Below are positions 6,712 through 17,700 of a DNA stretch of 64,000 bases, in pieces (the first letter of the stretch is position 1; each line of letters begins with the position of its first letter). Where the stretch lies: the NCBI GenBank assembly GCA_014584345.1, contig JACTNB010000014.1, positions 1 through 64,000 on the forward strand, written 5' to 3'. The notes beneath the pieces are model-generated. The model saw only the letters and a list, made by a program, of their open reading frames with translations. It was not told the DNA's origin and did no database searches. Source of the stretch: Planctomycetota bacterium. GTDB lineage: Bacteria; Planctomycetota; Planctomycetia; Planctomycetales; Planctomycetaceae. The position numbers and the translations under genes were made by a program.

Positions 6712-8079
6712 TCAGATCGCTTGGTCGTCATCGGGTTCATTCACAAGCCGAGCGAGAAACCGCAGTTGGGGCGGTCGGTCTGCGGGGTAGGCGCGAACAA
6801 ACGTCGTCGCCAGCGTCTCCATCTGTTCAAACCTGTGTGCGCCGTCCCGACTTGACAAGACAAGAAGCCCTTCAGCGAGCATATCGAAGGGCTTTCTTAT
6901 TGTGGGGCATAGGGTTACGTCGTTGAGCGTGCAGTTCAAACACACGATTTCGAGGATTCGACGCTTTGCCGCGTAATCGGCGGTAAGCCATTTCTCATGC
7001 AGACTTTGCGAAAGTTCAAACGCTTTCACCGCAATGTCGATGATTTGATGCCGTGAACGGTCGGCAACCTCGATTCGGAGCTTCAAGGCCGCTTTCTGGT
7101 CTCTGAGTTCAGTCTGTTTGGTTGCAAAGGTGCTTTGGTCAATCTCGTCATGTAATCGAAGGTTCAGGAGCCGATCCAGTTGCTTCTGGGTTTCCGCAAC
7201 CTGCCGATTCAAATCTGCAAGTTGACGTTGGCTTTCTTCCTGTTGTTCCTTCGTTTTCGCTCGAAGCACCCTCATAAACCAGTCGGAGACCTTCTCGTCA
7301 TCGATCCGAAGTTGGTCGAATCGGCCGAGAACCTGAGCATCCAAATCTGGTTCAGTGAGGCGAACCTTCAGGTGATCCTTTCGGATGTATTTCGAGCAGC
7401 GATAGTAGACGTAATCCTTCGAGCCTGATTTCGTTTCCTTCGTCTTGCACTCGCCGGTCACGAAATGATCGCAGTGGCCGCAGCGAATCAACCCGCTGGC
7501 GTAGGTCAGTTCGTGGGATCGGTAGACCTGATTCCCCAAGAGAACCTGCACGCGATCCCAAGTTTCTCTGGTGACCAGCGGCGACTGTTTACCGGAATAG
7601 CATTCGCCTTTGTGCTTGATCTCACCGATGTAAATTCGGTTGGTGAGAAACTGATGCAGCGTTGTGCGTGGGAACTTCGGTTGCGATGGTCGATAGAAAA
7701 CTCCTTCATCGAACAGTCTTCGGCTCAGATCATCGAGAGTCGCGCCGTGATAGGCGTAAAGCTCGAAAATCCTTTGAATCTTGGGGCCGTTTTGTTCATC
7801 AACCACGACGATCCCCCGTTTGTCGATGCGGATATTCTTGTAGCCGTCAGGAGCCAAACCCGTCGGCCATCCTTCCTCAACTCGTTTGGCAAGTCCGTCC
7901 CTCACATCAAGCGACTGCTGTTCTGTCGTGAACGCTGCCATTGTAGCAAGCGTTCGACGCATCATGCGGCCAGCCGGAGTATTCTCGGTAGGCTGTGTGA
8001 CGAAATAGAGAGGGACATTGTAGGTAGGGGTTGTGTCGGCCTGCGGGGAGGATCCTGAATTCATGGTCATCTTTCGCAC
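6712..8079 (-). pseudogene. Serine recombinase lacking its catalytic domain
   Basis: A 455-residue frame matching the large serine recombinase family from the end of the resolvase domain onward. It has FVTQPTENTPAGRMMRRTLA, the long helix, the LAPDGYKNIRI recombinase-domain entry, a zinc-ribbon region with CGHCDHF (about residue 198), and a coiled coil of AETQKQLDRLLNLR type. The approximately 100-residue N-terminal domain with the catalytic serine is absent, and nothing resembling it precedes the start at 8079. The first 20 residues (MRKMTMNSGSSPQADTTPTY) look like replacement sequence. I read this as an inactive integrase remnant marking the accessory segment; a DNA-binding or directionality role remains possible. 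Confidence 0.8.
6862..6898 (+). terminator. Hairpin with U-rich flank inside recombinase 3' end
   Basis: AAGAAGCCCTTC (6862-6873) pairs with GAAGGGCTTTCTT (6886-6898) around a 12-nt loop, and is followed by ATT. On the plus strand this looks like an intrinsic terminator about 390 nt after the metallo-beta-lactamase stop. On the minus strand it encodes the KPFDMLAEGLL segment of the recombinase remnant, so the pairing may be a by-product of codon choice. Confidence 0.4.
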
Positions 8080-8126
8080 ACTATGGGAGCTGTTTCAGAT
8101 TCATCGCAGCGCACTACAGAACACGA

Positions 8127-8867
8127 TCACTTCAAGAGCAACTCCTTGGCAGCGTCCATCACATTGTCGGCCTTGCCGATGAAGTAAACTGGAATCGGGC
8201 TGATACGAACGTCGGGCTGTACTCCGTTGCCGTCAAACAGCCGACCGTCTGCCCGGCAGGAAGCCATCGCACTCAACTCCACCAGCAACCCGCCGTGATC
8301 AAGTTCAATCTGCTGTCCGTCACTGAGTCTCTCATGCTGAAAACGGACCAGCGTATCGATGCTTTTCTGGTCGTATGTGGGTGACGAGCACACCCAGAAC
8401 CACTCGTCTTGCTTGACGACAAATAGCCGCCCGGCCGAGCACAGTCTGGGCCCCCCGGGCACGTCACCGATTTGTTGCCACTGATTGCCACTGAATTCCT
8501 TGGGTTCACGATGAACGCGTAGACGGCCAAGTCCTTCTCGGATAAACCAGGGACCGTATTGAACCGAAAACAGGGGAAGACCCGGATGTACCTTGATGGC
8601 AGGTCTGGTGTCCGGAGTCAGACTTGCAAGCACGATTCTCCACTCGAGTTCGTCCGGTTCCGTGGCCAGGGTTGCCACTAACCATCCGTTTTGTTCGGAA
8701 AGCTGAATTCGCTGGGCCGTAATCTCCAGGCCGTCGGCGTTTATCGCGGGAATCACTCTCGTGAACGGCAGTTCCTCAATCGATTGTTCTTCCGCCTTCA
8801 CCGAACTACTGGTCAACGGCAATCCAAGGACCGACAGTAGTGCGATCGCTCTGAGCATGTTTGTCAT
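8127..8867 (-). CDS. Secreted hypothetical protein
   Basis: A 246-residue protein with a signal peptide (MTNMLRAIALLSVLGLPLTS, cut around residue 25). The body (residues 30-200) has no motif I recognise. The last 30 residues, VQPDVRISPIPVYFIGKADN and VMDAAKELL, resemble the C-terminal tail of S41 (C-terminal processing) peptidases, where a GxxPDV loop is followed by a terminal helix. No S41 catalytic Ser/Lys motif is visible, so it is not an active protease of that type. It may be a distant or degenerate relative, or the likeness may be chance. Confidence 0.6.
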   Translation of the reverse strand: MTNMLRAIALLSVLGLPLTSSSVKAEEQSIEELPFTRVIPAINADGLEITAQRIQLSEQNGWLVATLATEPDELEWRIVLASLTPDTRPAIKVHPGLPLFSVQYGPWFIREGLGRLRVHREPKEFSGNQWQQIGDVPGGPRLCSAGRLFVVKQDEWFWVCSSPTYDQKSIDTLVRFQHERLSDGQQIELDHGGLLVELSAMASCRADGRLFDGNGVQPDVRISPIPVYFIGKADNVMDAAKELLLK

Positions 8868-8923
8868 TTAGACATACTCCCTTGCTGCCATTTACAAATT
8901 CACAACACACTGCCAGAATTGTG

Positions 8924-9499
8924 CTACTTCGCAGTTTTGAGCGCGTTCATGATCGACTCTCGCACATCCTTCAGCGCGAGTCGCACCTCCAGTAGGCGGC
9001 CATTCGGGGCGACCAGGAACAGTTCGCCTTTATTCTCCACTCCATAGGCATCGGAGTAAGGGACTTCACTCGATACCTGGCATACTTGCCACCACTTGTG
9101 GTCAGAAAAGAAGTCGAAACTGCCTCGGCGGTCGCCGTAATTGACCTTCCCCTGCCGATTCTGAAACTCCAGCCAGGACTCCAATTCCTCCGTGTCGACG
9201 CAGATGCTGATCATCCGCAGCCGGTCCTCGTTGGCAAACTCCTTGCGGAGTTGCTTCAGGCAGCGGAACTGCGCATCCCGGTCGACATCCTTGAGCCTCC
9301 AGAAGTGCACCAGCACGTATTTGCCATCCCAGGGTTTTTCGTCGATCGCGTCCCCGTTCGCGATGAACGCAACCAGGGAAGGGGCGACATCGCCTGCTTG
9401 TATAGCCGGCTTCCGCGCTGGCGGAGCTGCCAAGGCATGTGGATGTGGAATTGTCACGTACAATGCAGACAGAATGACGATGCCGAGTATACGACGCAT
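8924..9499 (-). CDS. Secreted thioredoxin-fold protein without catalytic cysteines
   Basis: A 191-residue protein from the ATG at 9499, which gives a clean signal peptide (MRRILGIVILSALYVTIPHP then HALAAPP). The frame stays open upstream but adds a charged leader. The mature part follows a TlpA/AhpC plan: AIQAGDVAPSLVAF, a KYVLVHFW strand, a helix with FRCLKQLRKEF, SICVDTEELESWLEF, and the terminal GELFLVAPNGRLLEVRL strands. Where TlpA proteins have WCxxC after the HFW strand, this has RLKDVDRDAQF, so the redox pair is gone. It is probably a non-redox thioredoxin-like protein. Confidence 0.7.
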   Translation of the reverse strand: MRRILGIVILSALYVTIPHPHALAAPPARKPAIQAGDVAPSLVAFIANGDAIDEKPWDGKYVLVHFWRLKDVDRDAQFRCLKQLRKEFANEDRLRMISICVDTEELESWLEFQNRQGKVNYGDRRGSFDFFSDHKWWQVCQVSSEVPYSDAYGVENKGELFLVAPNGRLLEVRLALKDVRESIMNALKTAK

Positions 9500-9641
9500 G
9501 GCGCTGCTCGTGTCACACTTCACTCTCTTTACGCATATCGTCGCTGGCATCGGTCCCCTCAACAACTCGAATGAACGGCTTGTGGTCCTAAGGCATTTTC
9601 AACGCTCCTTCGGCGTTTCGATCACGTTCGAACGCCAGGCG

Positions 9642-10031
9642 TCAATGGTACACGTCACGCCAATCGTACGGCATCAATTCTCTTAGGGACACCACCACTT
9701 CCTCGGCCACCATGACCTCCGCTTGAAGATTGTCAGCGTGAAGCTGGCTGATGAACTCACGGCAACGACCACAAGGTGGCAAGATACGACCGTCGCTTTC
9801 GACGGCCACCATCATGAGAACACGACTTTCACCTTCCGTAATCATGGCTGACGCCGCAGCATGTTCCGCGCAGAATCCGGTCGAACATGCTGTGTCTATG
9901 CACACGCCCATGTACACCTTTCCGCTACCGCAAAGAATTGCCGCACTCACATCACCCGCTTCCGCAGTCGCCGACAGCTTGCGCGGATTGAGAATCGATT
10001 TGGCCTTCGCGTAGAGTTCATCGAATGTCAT
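9642..10031 (-). CDS. cdd: Cytidine deaminase
   Basis: A 129-residue protein of the small homotetrameric cytidine deaminase size. The zinc site is complete: Cys54-Ala-Glu56 (CAEHAA) with the catalytic proton-shuttling Glu, and PCGRC giving Cys87 and Cys90. The C-terminal LMPYDWRDV matches the family. The role is hydrolytic deamination of cytidine or deoxycytidine in pyrimidine salvage. I chose the ATG at 10031 because a GGGGGT element precedes it and family proteins start about there; the longer frame adds only 12 residues. It stands between unrelated small genes, so an operon function is not evident. A substrate other than cytidine (blasticidin-type deaminases share the motifs) cannot be excluded. 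Confidence 0.85.
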   Translation of the reverse strand: MTFDELYAKAKSILNPRKLSATAEAGDVSAAILCGSGKVYMGVCIDTACSTGFCAEHAAASAMITEGESRVLMMVAVESDGRILPPCGRCREFISQLHADNLQAEVMVAEEVVVSLRELMPYDWRDVYH

Positions 10032-10082
10032 TGACACCCCCATCCCATGCCGCGTGAGCATCTCCAATGTTGCACCGAGTCG

Positions 10083-10934
10083 TCACGATTCGACCTTTCT
10101 ACGCCAGGACAAATTCTCGGCTCCGTATTTCCACACCAGCGCGACGGCAATGATCACATAGAGAATCGGCACAATCATCGCCGCTGGAGAGCCTGGCGAG
10201 TCCGGCACGCTCGGGGTGGATACCGTCGCTCCGTGAAGCACAACAACGGCAAAGAGACTTCCCCCCGTCGAATTGTAAACCCACGTATACAGAACGGAGG
10301 CCGCCACGCCCATCGGAATGGCTGTCAGAAACGCCGAGACCGGATGTGGATGTACGGACGCAATGAAGTAGTTGGGCCAATGCCACAGCGCCCACGTCAC
10401 CCCGATGATGACAGAACTCCGTAGTGCGGAATGGCGTCGCTGTAGGTGAGGCAAGGCAAACCCCCGCCAGCCGAGCTCCTCGCATATCCCGGGTCCAAGC
10501 AAGCCACCGCTGATGATCGCGCCGTAGACGTATGTGGAGAACGACCAGGAGTCTGGCGAGGTGCCTCGGATCGTCAACGAAAGCACGACTGGAAGGAGCG
10601 GTAGGAACAGGCAAACCAGCAGTACGGGCCACGCCCGACCGACTGACCACGGCGCGAGTTGCGTACCGAGTCGCCGGACGCCCGAAGGGCCATACATGTA
10701 GCCGAGCATAAGAAGGCCCACGAGACTCGGCCCCGCATTGGTGACGTAGAACCCATAGCGACTCCACGCGAACGCCGGACTCTCTTCGATGGGCGTGCCT
10801 GCGAGTGTTTCTGCTGAAACGTGGTGCATCACGCAGAGATTCACCCCCTGGCCTACGGCGGTCAGGGCAAGGGTGAAAATGAAAAACCACAACACAGGTG
10901 TATGTCGCCACTGCGTACTCGCGCCCGTTGCCAT
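10083..10934 (-). CDS. CPBP (Abi) family intramembrane metalloprotease
   Basis: A 283-residue polytopic membrane protein with about seven or eight hydrophobic segments. The CPBP signature motif 1 is CEELGWRGF (Glu152, Glu153, Arg157). Motif 2 is WALWHWPNYF, with the metal-binding His, and a third conserved segment follows (LYTWVYNSTGGSLFAVVVLH). Family members are glutamate-type intramembrane proteases used in prenyl-protein processing or bacteriocin self-immunity. The substrate here is unknown. It lies 51 nt downstream of the cytidine deaminase on the chromosome, transcribed in the same direction and before it. Confidence 0.85.
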   Translation of the reverse strand: MATGASTQWRHTPVLWFFIFTLALTAVGQGVNLCVMHHVSAETLAGTPIEESPAFAWSRYGFYVTNAGPSLVGLLMLGYMYGPSGVRRLGTQLAPWSVGRAWPVLLVCLFLPLLPVVLSLTIRGTSPDSWSFSTYVYGAIISGGLLGPGICEELGWRGFALPHLQRRHSALRSSVIIGVTWALWHWPNYFIASVHPHPVSAFLTAIPMGVAASVLYTWVYNSTGGSLFAVVVLHGATVSTPSVPDSPGSPAAMIVPILYVIIAVALVWKYGAENLSWRRKVES

Positions 10935-10946
10935 AATCGTTAGTGC

Positions 10947-11624
10947 CTACTCCTGCGCCACACCCAGCAACAGTAGAATCGAAGCGTCCGACTTGTGTTT
11001 CGCCAGGTCCTGCGGTGTATTGCCTACGTGGTCCCGGATGCCAGGGTCTGCATGCATGGCCAGGAGTCGCTCGATGATTTCGTTTCGTTCGTGCTGAACG
11101 GCGAGATGCAGCGGCGTGTAACCGGTAGCGGTGGATTGTAGGTCGAGATTGATGCCAGGCTGTTCAAGCAGCAGATCGACGATCTCGCCGTGATCATGGA
11201 CGATGGCATGATGCAGCGCGGCGCGCGTCTGGTACTCGGCGTTCACGTCGGCACCGAAATTGAGCAGCAGGCGAACTGTGTGGAGATCTCCCCACATTGC
11301 CGCCTGAGCGAGCATTGAATTCCCAGCAGCGTTTCCAATGTTCGGGTCGGCTCCCAGAGCCAGGAGTGTGGCTGCGCCAAGTTGCTTTCGATGCGCAACG
11401 GCTGTTTGGAGCGGCGTCAGTCCAGCGTCATTGAGTACGTCGGGTGACACTCCACCGGCAACAAGCGCATCGATACGATCGGGAAAATGCACGGCGGCTA
11501 CGTGCAGCGGATACAATTGCACTGTGGCATCGCTCGACATCGAGTGAGCATAGAATGCACCACGCAGTGCGAGGCCCGAGACGACGACAAGAATCGCCAA
11601 CGCTGCAATTATTCGGCGTTTCAT
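10947..11624 (-). CDS. Membrane-anchored ankyrin repeat protein
   Basis: A 225-residue protein. I chose the ATG at 11624 because GGAG lies eight bases upstream and the product then starts with a short basic stretch and a single membrane anchor (MKRRIIAALAILVVVSGLAL). The frame is open farther upstream, but that part looks non-coding. Five or six ankyrin repeats follow: LYPLHVAAVHFPDRIDALV, GLTPLQTAVAHRKQLGAATL, a copy with NSMLAQAAMWGDLHTVRLLL, AALHHAIVHDHGEIVDLLL, YTPLHLAVQHERNEIIERLL and a terminal NTPQDLAKHK. It probably displays a protein-binding surface in the periplasm. Its partner is unknown. Confidence 0.8.
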   Translation of the reverse strand: MKRRIIAALAILVVVSGLALRGAFYAHSMSSDATVQLYPLHVAAVHFPDRIDALVAGGVSPDVLNDAGLTPLQTAVAHRKQLGAATLLALGADPNIGNAAGNSMLAQAAMWGDLHTVRLLLNFGADVNAEYQTRAALHHAIVHDHGEIVDLLLEQPGINLDLQSTATGYTPLHLAVQHERNEIIERLLAMHADPGIRDHVGNTPQDLAKHKSDASILLLLGVAQE

Positions 11625-11794
11625 TCTGTTCTCCATATGGACTGGTGAGTATTTCTTTACCGCGATCCGCGGCCCGCCGTCGGCCGGCCGAATCAGAATC
11701 TGCCCTCTGCCGCACCATCCGCCTCTGGAGCGCTTTGGCTCGGCTTTGACTGAACCAGCGTTCCCCCCCATTCACTCACCGTGTCGGCGTCAAG

Positions 11795-14700
11795 CTAGAA
11801 TCGCGATTCCATTACGGACACGACTCCTAGCGGCGACAGGCGCACTTTGATCTCTCCAAACGGATACTGGCCTCCAACCGGGCCCGGTGTGTACTGAAAT
11901 GCCGCGATCGCACCTTCGCGATCACGCGATGCCCAGGCCAGGTGCGAACGATCGATTTCGCACTTCTGCTCAGGAAGGTTTCGCGCGACCTGCTGATTAA
12001 CGAAAGAAATACACTGAGCGAGCTGTTCATTTCCTCCCAGACAGGCGATGGCCACCAGTTCCAGCAGTTCGTCCCGGACTTCGTCGGTCAGCAATGCGGT
12101 TGTCGAATCCGTCAACTTACCAGCGTCATTCACAGGAGGTGTGATCGACAGCAAGTCATAGAGCTCGTCATCCTTTCGCACGGTCACTCGACTGCCGCTC
12201 TGATTCCAAAGTGACTGGGGCAATGGGTCCCCGAGATTCAACTCGTGCGCGGCCTCCTTCAGTTGGGCCTGCAATTGCTGGTAGTCCTCGGCCTGCAGCG
12301 GGACATTGTTTCGCACAACCATCGCCTGATCGATGGCCCGCCGCGTCCCTTGTTGCTGCAATCGTTCGATCAATTCCGCGATGGCCTGTGCGTCGAGGCG
12401 AGCCTGAACCAGCGGACCATTCAGCGATTGCACAGAGGCCACGCGGCCGTCAGGAAAGACACGCAGGATCGCGCGCCGTTCGCCATCGCCTTTAGAATCG
12501 TGCTGGTCGTCCCAGGCAATGACCCAGCCCGTCATGGCGGCTAGAGTTTCGGAGTTTTTGTAAGGCTCCCATCCATCGTTGAATTGTGCGTTTCCCGATG
12601 GTTGAGCACCCTCTGCTGCTGGCTTCGCCGGGGCCGCCGGATTTTCGTCAGCAGGCTTCCTTTCTGGCGCGGGTTGTTCCTCGGTATCGGCGTTTACGGG
12701 AGGATCGCCGAACGGATCTTCCTTGAGCTGCTCACTCTCCCGCTCGATCCCAGCGTCCAACGTTGCGGGCTCTATCTCCCTGAGTTGATCCGGTGAATTC
12801 AGGTCGATGTGATAGGTCCACTGGGTCGGACGATTGATAAGGTCCAGGCCCACACCGTATACGGTGCCCTCGACCCTGATCCACTTGCCGACAAAGTGCT
12901 TGTCAACATCCGCGGCGCTGCGGATTTTAAGCCAGTTGACGGCTTTGTCAGTGAGGTGCACGGAGAACGCGGGCACGCCTTCAGCATAGAAATTGTAATG
13001 TTCGCGCTGCGTCCCCGTTTCATCTACTACGACACTCGGCCTGATTGACGCTACCTTGAACTGCGCGGCAATTCGTTCGCGGCTGTGATAGAGCTTTTCT
13101 CCATGCTCCACGATCTGCTTTGGCGTGAGCACGGCCATCCGCTCGCCCGGCTTCTTGATTTCTGGCGACTGACTGTCATCAGACATGCGCATCAAAGGGG
13201 GATCGTCCGGGGCATGGTACACGTCCGCGAGTCGCACCTCACCAGAGAGGAGCGTGCCTTCAGCATCGGGGCCGGGATAAGGCAGCTTGAAGCGCAGCCG
13301 CACCTGGTCCTCGTTCTGAAGATTGACCGCATGCGCCGGAGTATTGTTATCAAAGGGCGAATAGAGCGATTCGTTGAACTCCAGTTCCTTGAACTCGCCT
13401 GCTGGATACGATCCGGCAAGGAATGGCACGCCCTGCCGCTCAAACCGGGCGTTAGCCGACAGATCGGACGGCGTCAACGGAATGAGAGTAACAACTGAGT
13501 TCATCGAACTTCGAGTTGGAAGCCGGTCTCCAGTCGATGTTCGGGCGTCGATCTCGTAGTGGCGATACACATGTTCGAGCGCGACAGTCGATTGTCCGGT
13601 CCGGTTGCGGAAGTAGAACGTCGGCCGGAATTGCAAGGCGTGCGGCAACGCGTGGCCTGCCGGAGCGAGACGAACACCAAGCTGCAATCCATCGGGACTG
13701 GGAGGCCCCCACGAAATCTTATCATCGGGGACGCGCTCCACCGGCGCGGAATCGATGAAATGAAATCCCAGCTCCACCGCGGTCACCAGAGTCTGGTCAC
13801 CCTGCATTCGCGGGTAAAGTAACCGCAATGACCAACGATTGAAATCGTAACCGTGTTCGGTTCCCCCCAGTGACTCGTACCTCGACAGGATCTCCAGTCG
13901 CACATTGGCAGGCAGAGCACGAGTTTCAAGGATCATGTTCAGCAACTGATATTCCGCGGCGTCCAGCGTCTCCCGATTCGTGTCGAGATAGTCTGCGAGC
14001 GCGGCGATAACCTCTCGCTCGTCCACTGACGCGATCGATCGGGCGACTTGGGGCAGATCCTTCAGGTCACGCCGTTCTTTCGTCAATGTGACAACAGCAT
14101 CGGAGATCGGAGTCTTCGAGGTCCCGAATCCCCCGAGCAACGGTTCTTCGGCGAACTCTTCGCTGATCCGGAGATACCGGGCCCTGACAGGTATCGTTGG
14201 CCTCTTGCCATCGCCTCGATCCAGTTCCAGATAGGCGTCCCACTTTTTGATCGCCTTCCAACTGCTCGTCTCCGACGGCTCTCGGAACTTGAGGCCCCAC
14301 GAATCAGGCAGCATGGAGTCTTCGACCGCCGAAAGAAGTTCGCACAGCTCTTCATCCGTAACCGTTCGAACATCAGAGCTGACGGCCGCCCAGCGAACCG
14401 CCGCGATGACCTCGTCGTCGGTCAGGGGAGGTTGCGTCGCTCCAACTTCGTTCCTGCTCTGTTTGTGATTGAACTCTTCGACTGCGTCCGAAAGCAGCGA
14501 GCGAGGGGCGTCCGGTTTGTCCGCCTCGCGGCCGAATATTCGGTGAGAGTGAGGAATCTTCCTCAGGATCGAATCGGTTCGCGGATCTAATGTTCCACAA
14601 ACACTTCCATTTGCGATCTCTGCCCGCTGGCGTCGTGCCTCCAGCAGCCAGGTGTTAGTTCCACCAGCGAAATGCCTGGGGCGCTTGTCCTCCGGTGCGC

Positions 14701-17700
14701 GACATTCCATGCTGCAGCAGATCCGTAACCGTCCATCCTTCAGCTCGATGATGCCGGGCAGCCAACACGGTGGGTCGTCCGTGGGATCGTCCAGGATGTC
14801 GACTTTCTGCGGTACATCGGTTCCGGTCAGCATCAATTCCCAGGGGATCTCAAACTCCCGCTGCTGCTCCCTGTCTTTCCCTCGAAGGACAAGGAGATTT
14901 CTCTCAATCTCGATAGTCAGCTCGCGATTGTGATAGTTGTGCAACTCATCGCCGCCGTGCTCCAGGCTGCGTGTCACCGCCCAGTGGCCCTGCAATTGTT
15001 CCAACAGCGGTGACGGCCCAGCCCCTGAATCGCGGGGATATGCCCCTACGGTCTCTCTGTGGTCAGTCTGCTCTTCAGCAGAAGGGACGATACTGATGCG
15101 CGACTTCACTTCCGCCAGCTTGAGTGTCGCCTCTTCCAACTCACGACGGTAGTATTGCAGCTCAGCTTCGGAAAGCAGCCCTTGCTTATGCAGTTCCTCC
15201 CCTTGTCCTAGTGCCTGGCGGGCGTACTCCAAACGAAGCTGTGCGACTTGTAGATCAATCCGGCTCACGGCATCGCTATTTGCCATCAAGGGATCGCGAA
15301 CGAGTAATTCGCGTGCGAGAGCAAGTCTTGCCTCGTAGAACTCCAGGCGAATCTTCTCCAGTTGCAAAGCAGGCAACTCGCCCTGCTTGAACAGAGCCTC
15401 ACCGCGCTCGAGTGCGCGTTGAGCAGTGCTCAACCGCCGTTCAAGCTGTTCTGCTTGAATGCAAGATTCTTTTTGTGCGGGTTCCACAAACGAGATGTCA
15501 CCATTTGCTCCGGCTGAATCCTGATTTCCACCACCTAGAAACGCCCTAAGGCTATCCAGTTGCAGCGCCGTCAGCTTGCCTTCCCTGAACAGGGTCTCAC
15601 CATATTTAAGTTCCCGTTGAGCGTTGCTCAACTGCTGACCAGACGGTCGTGCTCCTGGTTCCGTGAGAGACCGCGGTTGTGCCGGGTCCACGAACCAAAT
15701 ACCGGCGTCTGCACCGGAAGAGTCTCCCTTCGATTCACGGAGAAAGACCCAGAACCGGACATTATCGCCTGGACCACGTCTCTCGGGTCCCTGCAGCTGG
15801 TCACTGCCAAACAGACTTCCTGGCGCGTCCTCTGACAACGTCCAGGTCATCACTCTTTCGCCGACAGTTACCAGCCCCTTCCGTGCCAGGCCCAGCGACG
15901 GATAGAGGACGTCCAGATCCCCCAGCAACTGATTCCAGGGCACGGCGATATTCTTGGCCCGCTCGACTTCCAAATCGCGCGGGCGGACTTTAAATGTCCC
16001 GGTGCCGTAGCGATGAGCCAGTTCATTGCCCGACGAATCTCCACTTAGAACCTGGTCGAAGCGGTTTCCCCCCACTTGTATGGTCACCAGTGGCGTGATT
16101 ACACGTTCGTTTCCATCCATGCAGCTGACCAACTTCCAGGTTCCCTGCATAAGGTCAAGTATGCTCGTAGTTTCCCTGTCGTAAGCAGTTCGCCTGAGCT
16201 TAAACACCCACGGTGCCCGTGGGGATTCTCCTGGCTCAGTGAACTCGGTCTGATCGAACTCCAAAGTTAGCTGATCACCGTCAATCGTGTACTTGCCATG
16301 TGGCCGCAAGAGAATGTCAACCGCGAACGTGCCGCTTCTGAAATCCTTGGTATTCGGGGTAACCTGCAATGGCCCAATCGACGAATTGTCCAGCTCGTCT
16401 GCCTCGGGATAGATTCCAATCATTTCGATTTGCTCGCCACGAACTTGGATAGACTTTAGCCCCCAGCGTTCCTCGTCCCCCCGGATCCGACCGCCGCGTG
16501 AGGCTTCAATGACGTTCCATTTGCCTTGCCACGGATGCAATTCCTGGGGGAACACGTACGGCGTTGAGGGCGTGCTTTCCTGGGGCAACCGGTATGTCAC
16601 CGATTGCGCGCTCTCTGTTGAACGTGGCTGCACAGGTGCGCCGGGCTGCCCGACTTCCCCGTAGCAGATCCAACGCACATAGCCCTGTGCAAGCAGATCC
16701 AGTTGGACGAACCGAAAGTGGCAGCGCAACTGCATGTTGCCTACGGTTCCTTCCGCATCCCGCGAGGCCCAATTCACCTCGCGCGTGTTGTCAGGTAGCT
16801 GCAAATAGACCGGGCTTTTCAAGTCATTGGCATCGATAGTGTCGGAGTATTTCCCGGTCTGAGATGCCGGTCCTTCCGAGGTCACTCGCTTCCCTCGTAT
16901 TGTCAAAGGCAGGTGGCTAGAAGGAATCACTTGAGAGTGAACCATCACATAATCTGATTGGAGCCATTTCGGAAGAGACCCTGCGACCGCTTCGGTTGTG
17001 TGACGCGATTCTGAATCGCGATTAAGCACTCCAGCAGGCACGGTACCCGTTGGTACCCCGGACTCCCACGTGAACACCAGGAAGGGTTCACCCGCGTGTT
17101 TGGCGCGGTAGTTCACGCGGAGATCGGAGTCAAACGGATGGAAGAACCACGGCAGCACTTCTGCTTTACCCGGCTGGAGCCGAATCGTCGTTGCTGCCTG
17201 GTAGTCACCTTTCGGATTGCGTTCGGCCCGCACCTTGAGATCCTCGAAGATCTTGAAATCCCAGCGATCAACGATGTTGTCTGACGGTCCAGGGCGGCGG
17301 AACTGAAAACTGTAAGCGTTCATGCCCTTATCCGGCTCAGCCAGCGGGATGTGGAAGGTATTTCCCCTGAACAGCAAGTCTTCCAGGACTCGGAGTGCCT
17401 CCTCGGTACGCTTCCTGTCATATGTCACATGCGCCAGGGCCGTACCTTTCCCGTTCAACTGTGGAGTAGGTCTGCGAAAGGTGGCCGCTATGAATTCACG
17501 CATTGCAGCCTTGGCTGATACTGGAATATCGCGACTCGCATCAATCTGTTCGACGATGTCGTTCGGCAGGAAGACAGGTGTCACCGCCAGAGATAAGGGA
17601 GCCTCGACGGTATTTAAGGTCGCTGCGACGTGGGAACCGATGCCGGGCCGTCCCGCGGCGCTGACTACCGGATTGGTAATGTCAATCCCGATTGGAATGC

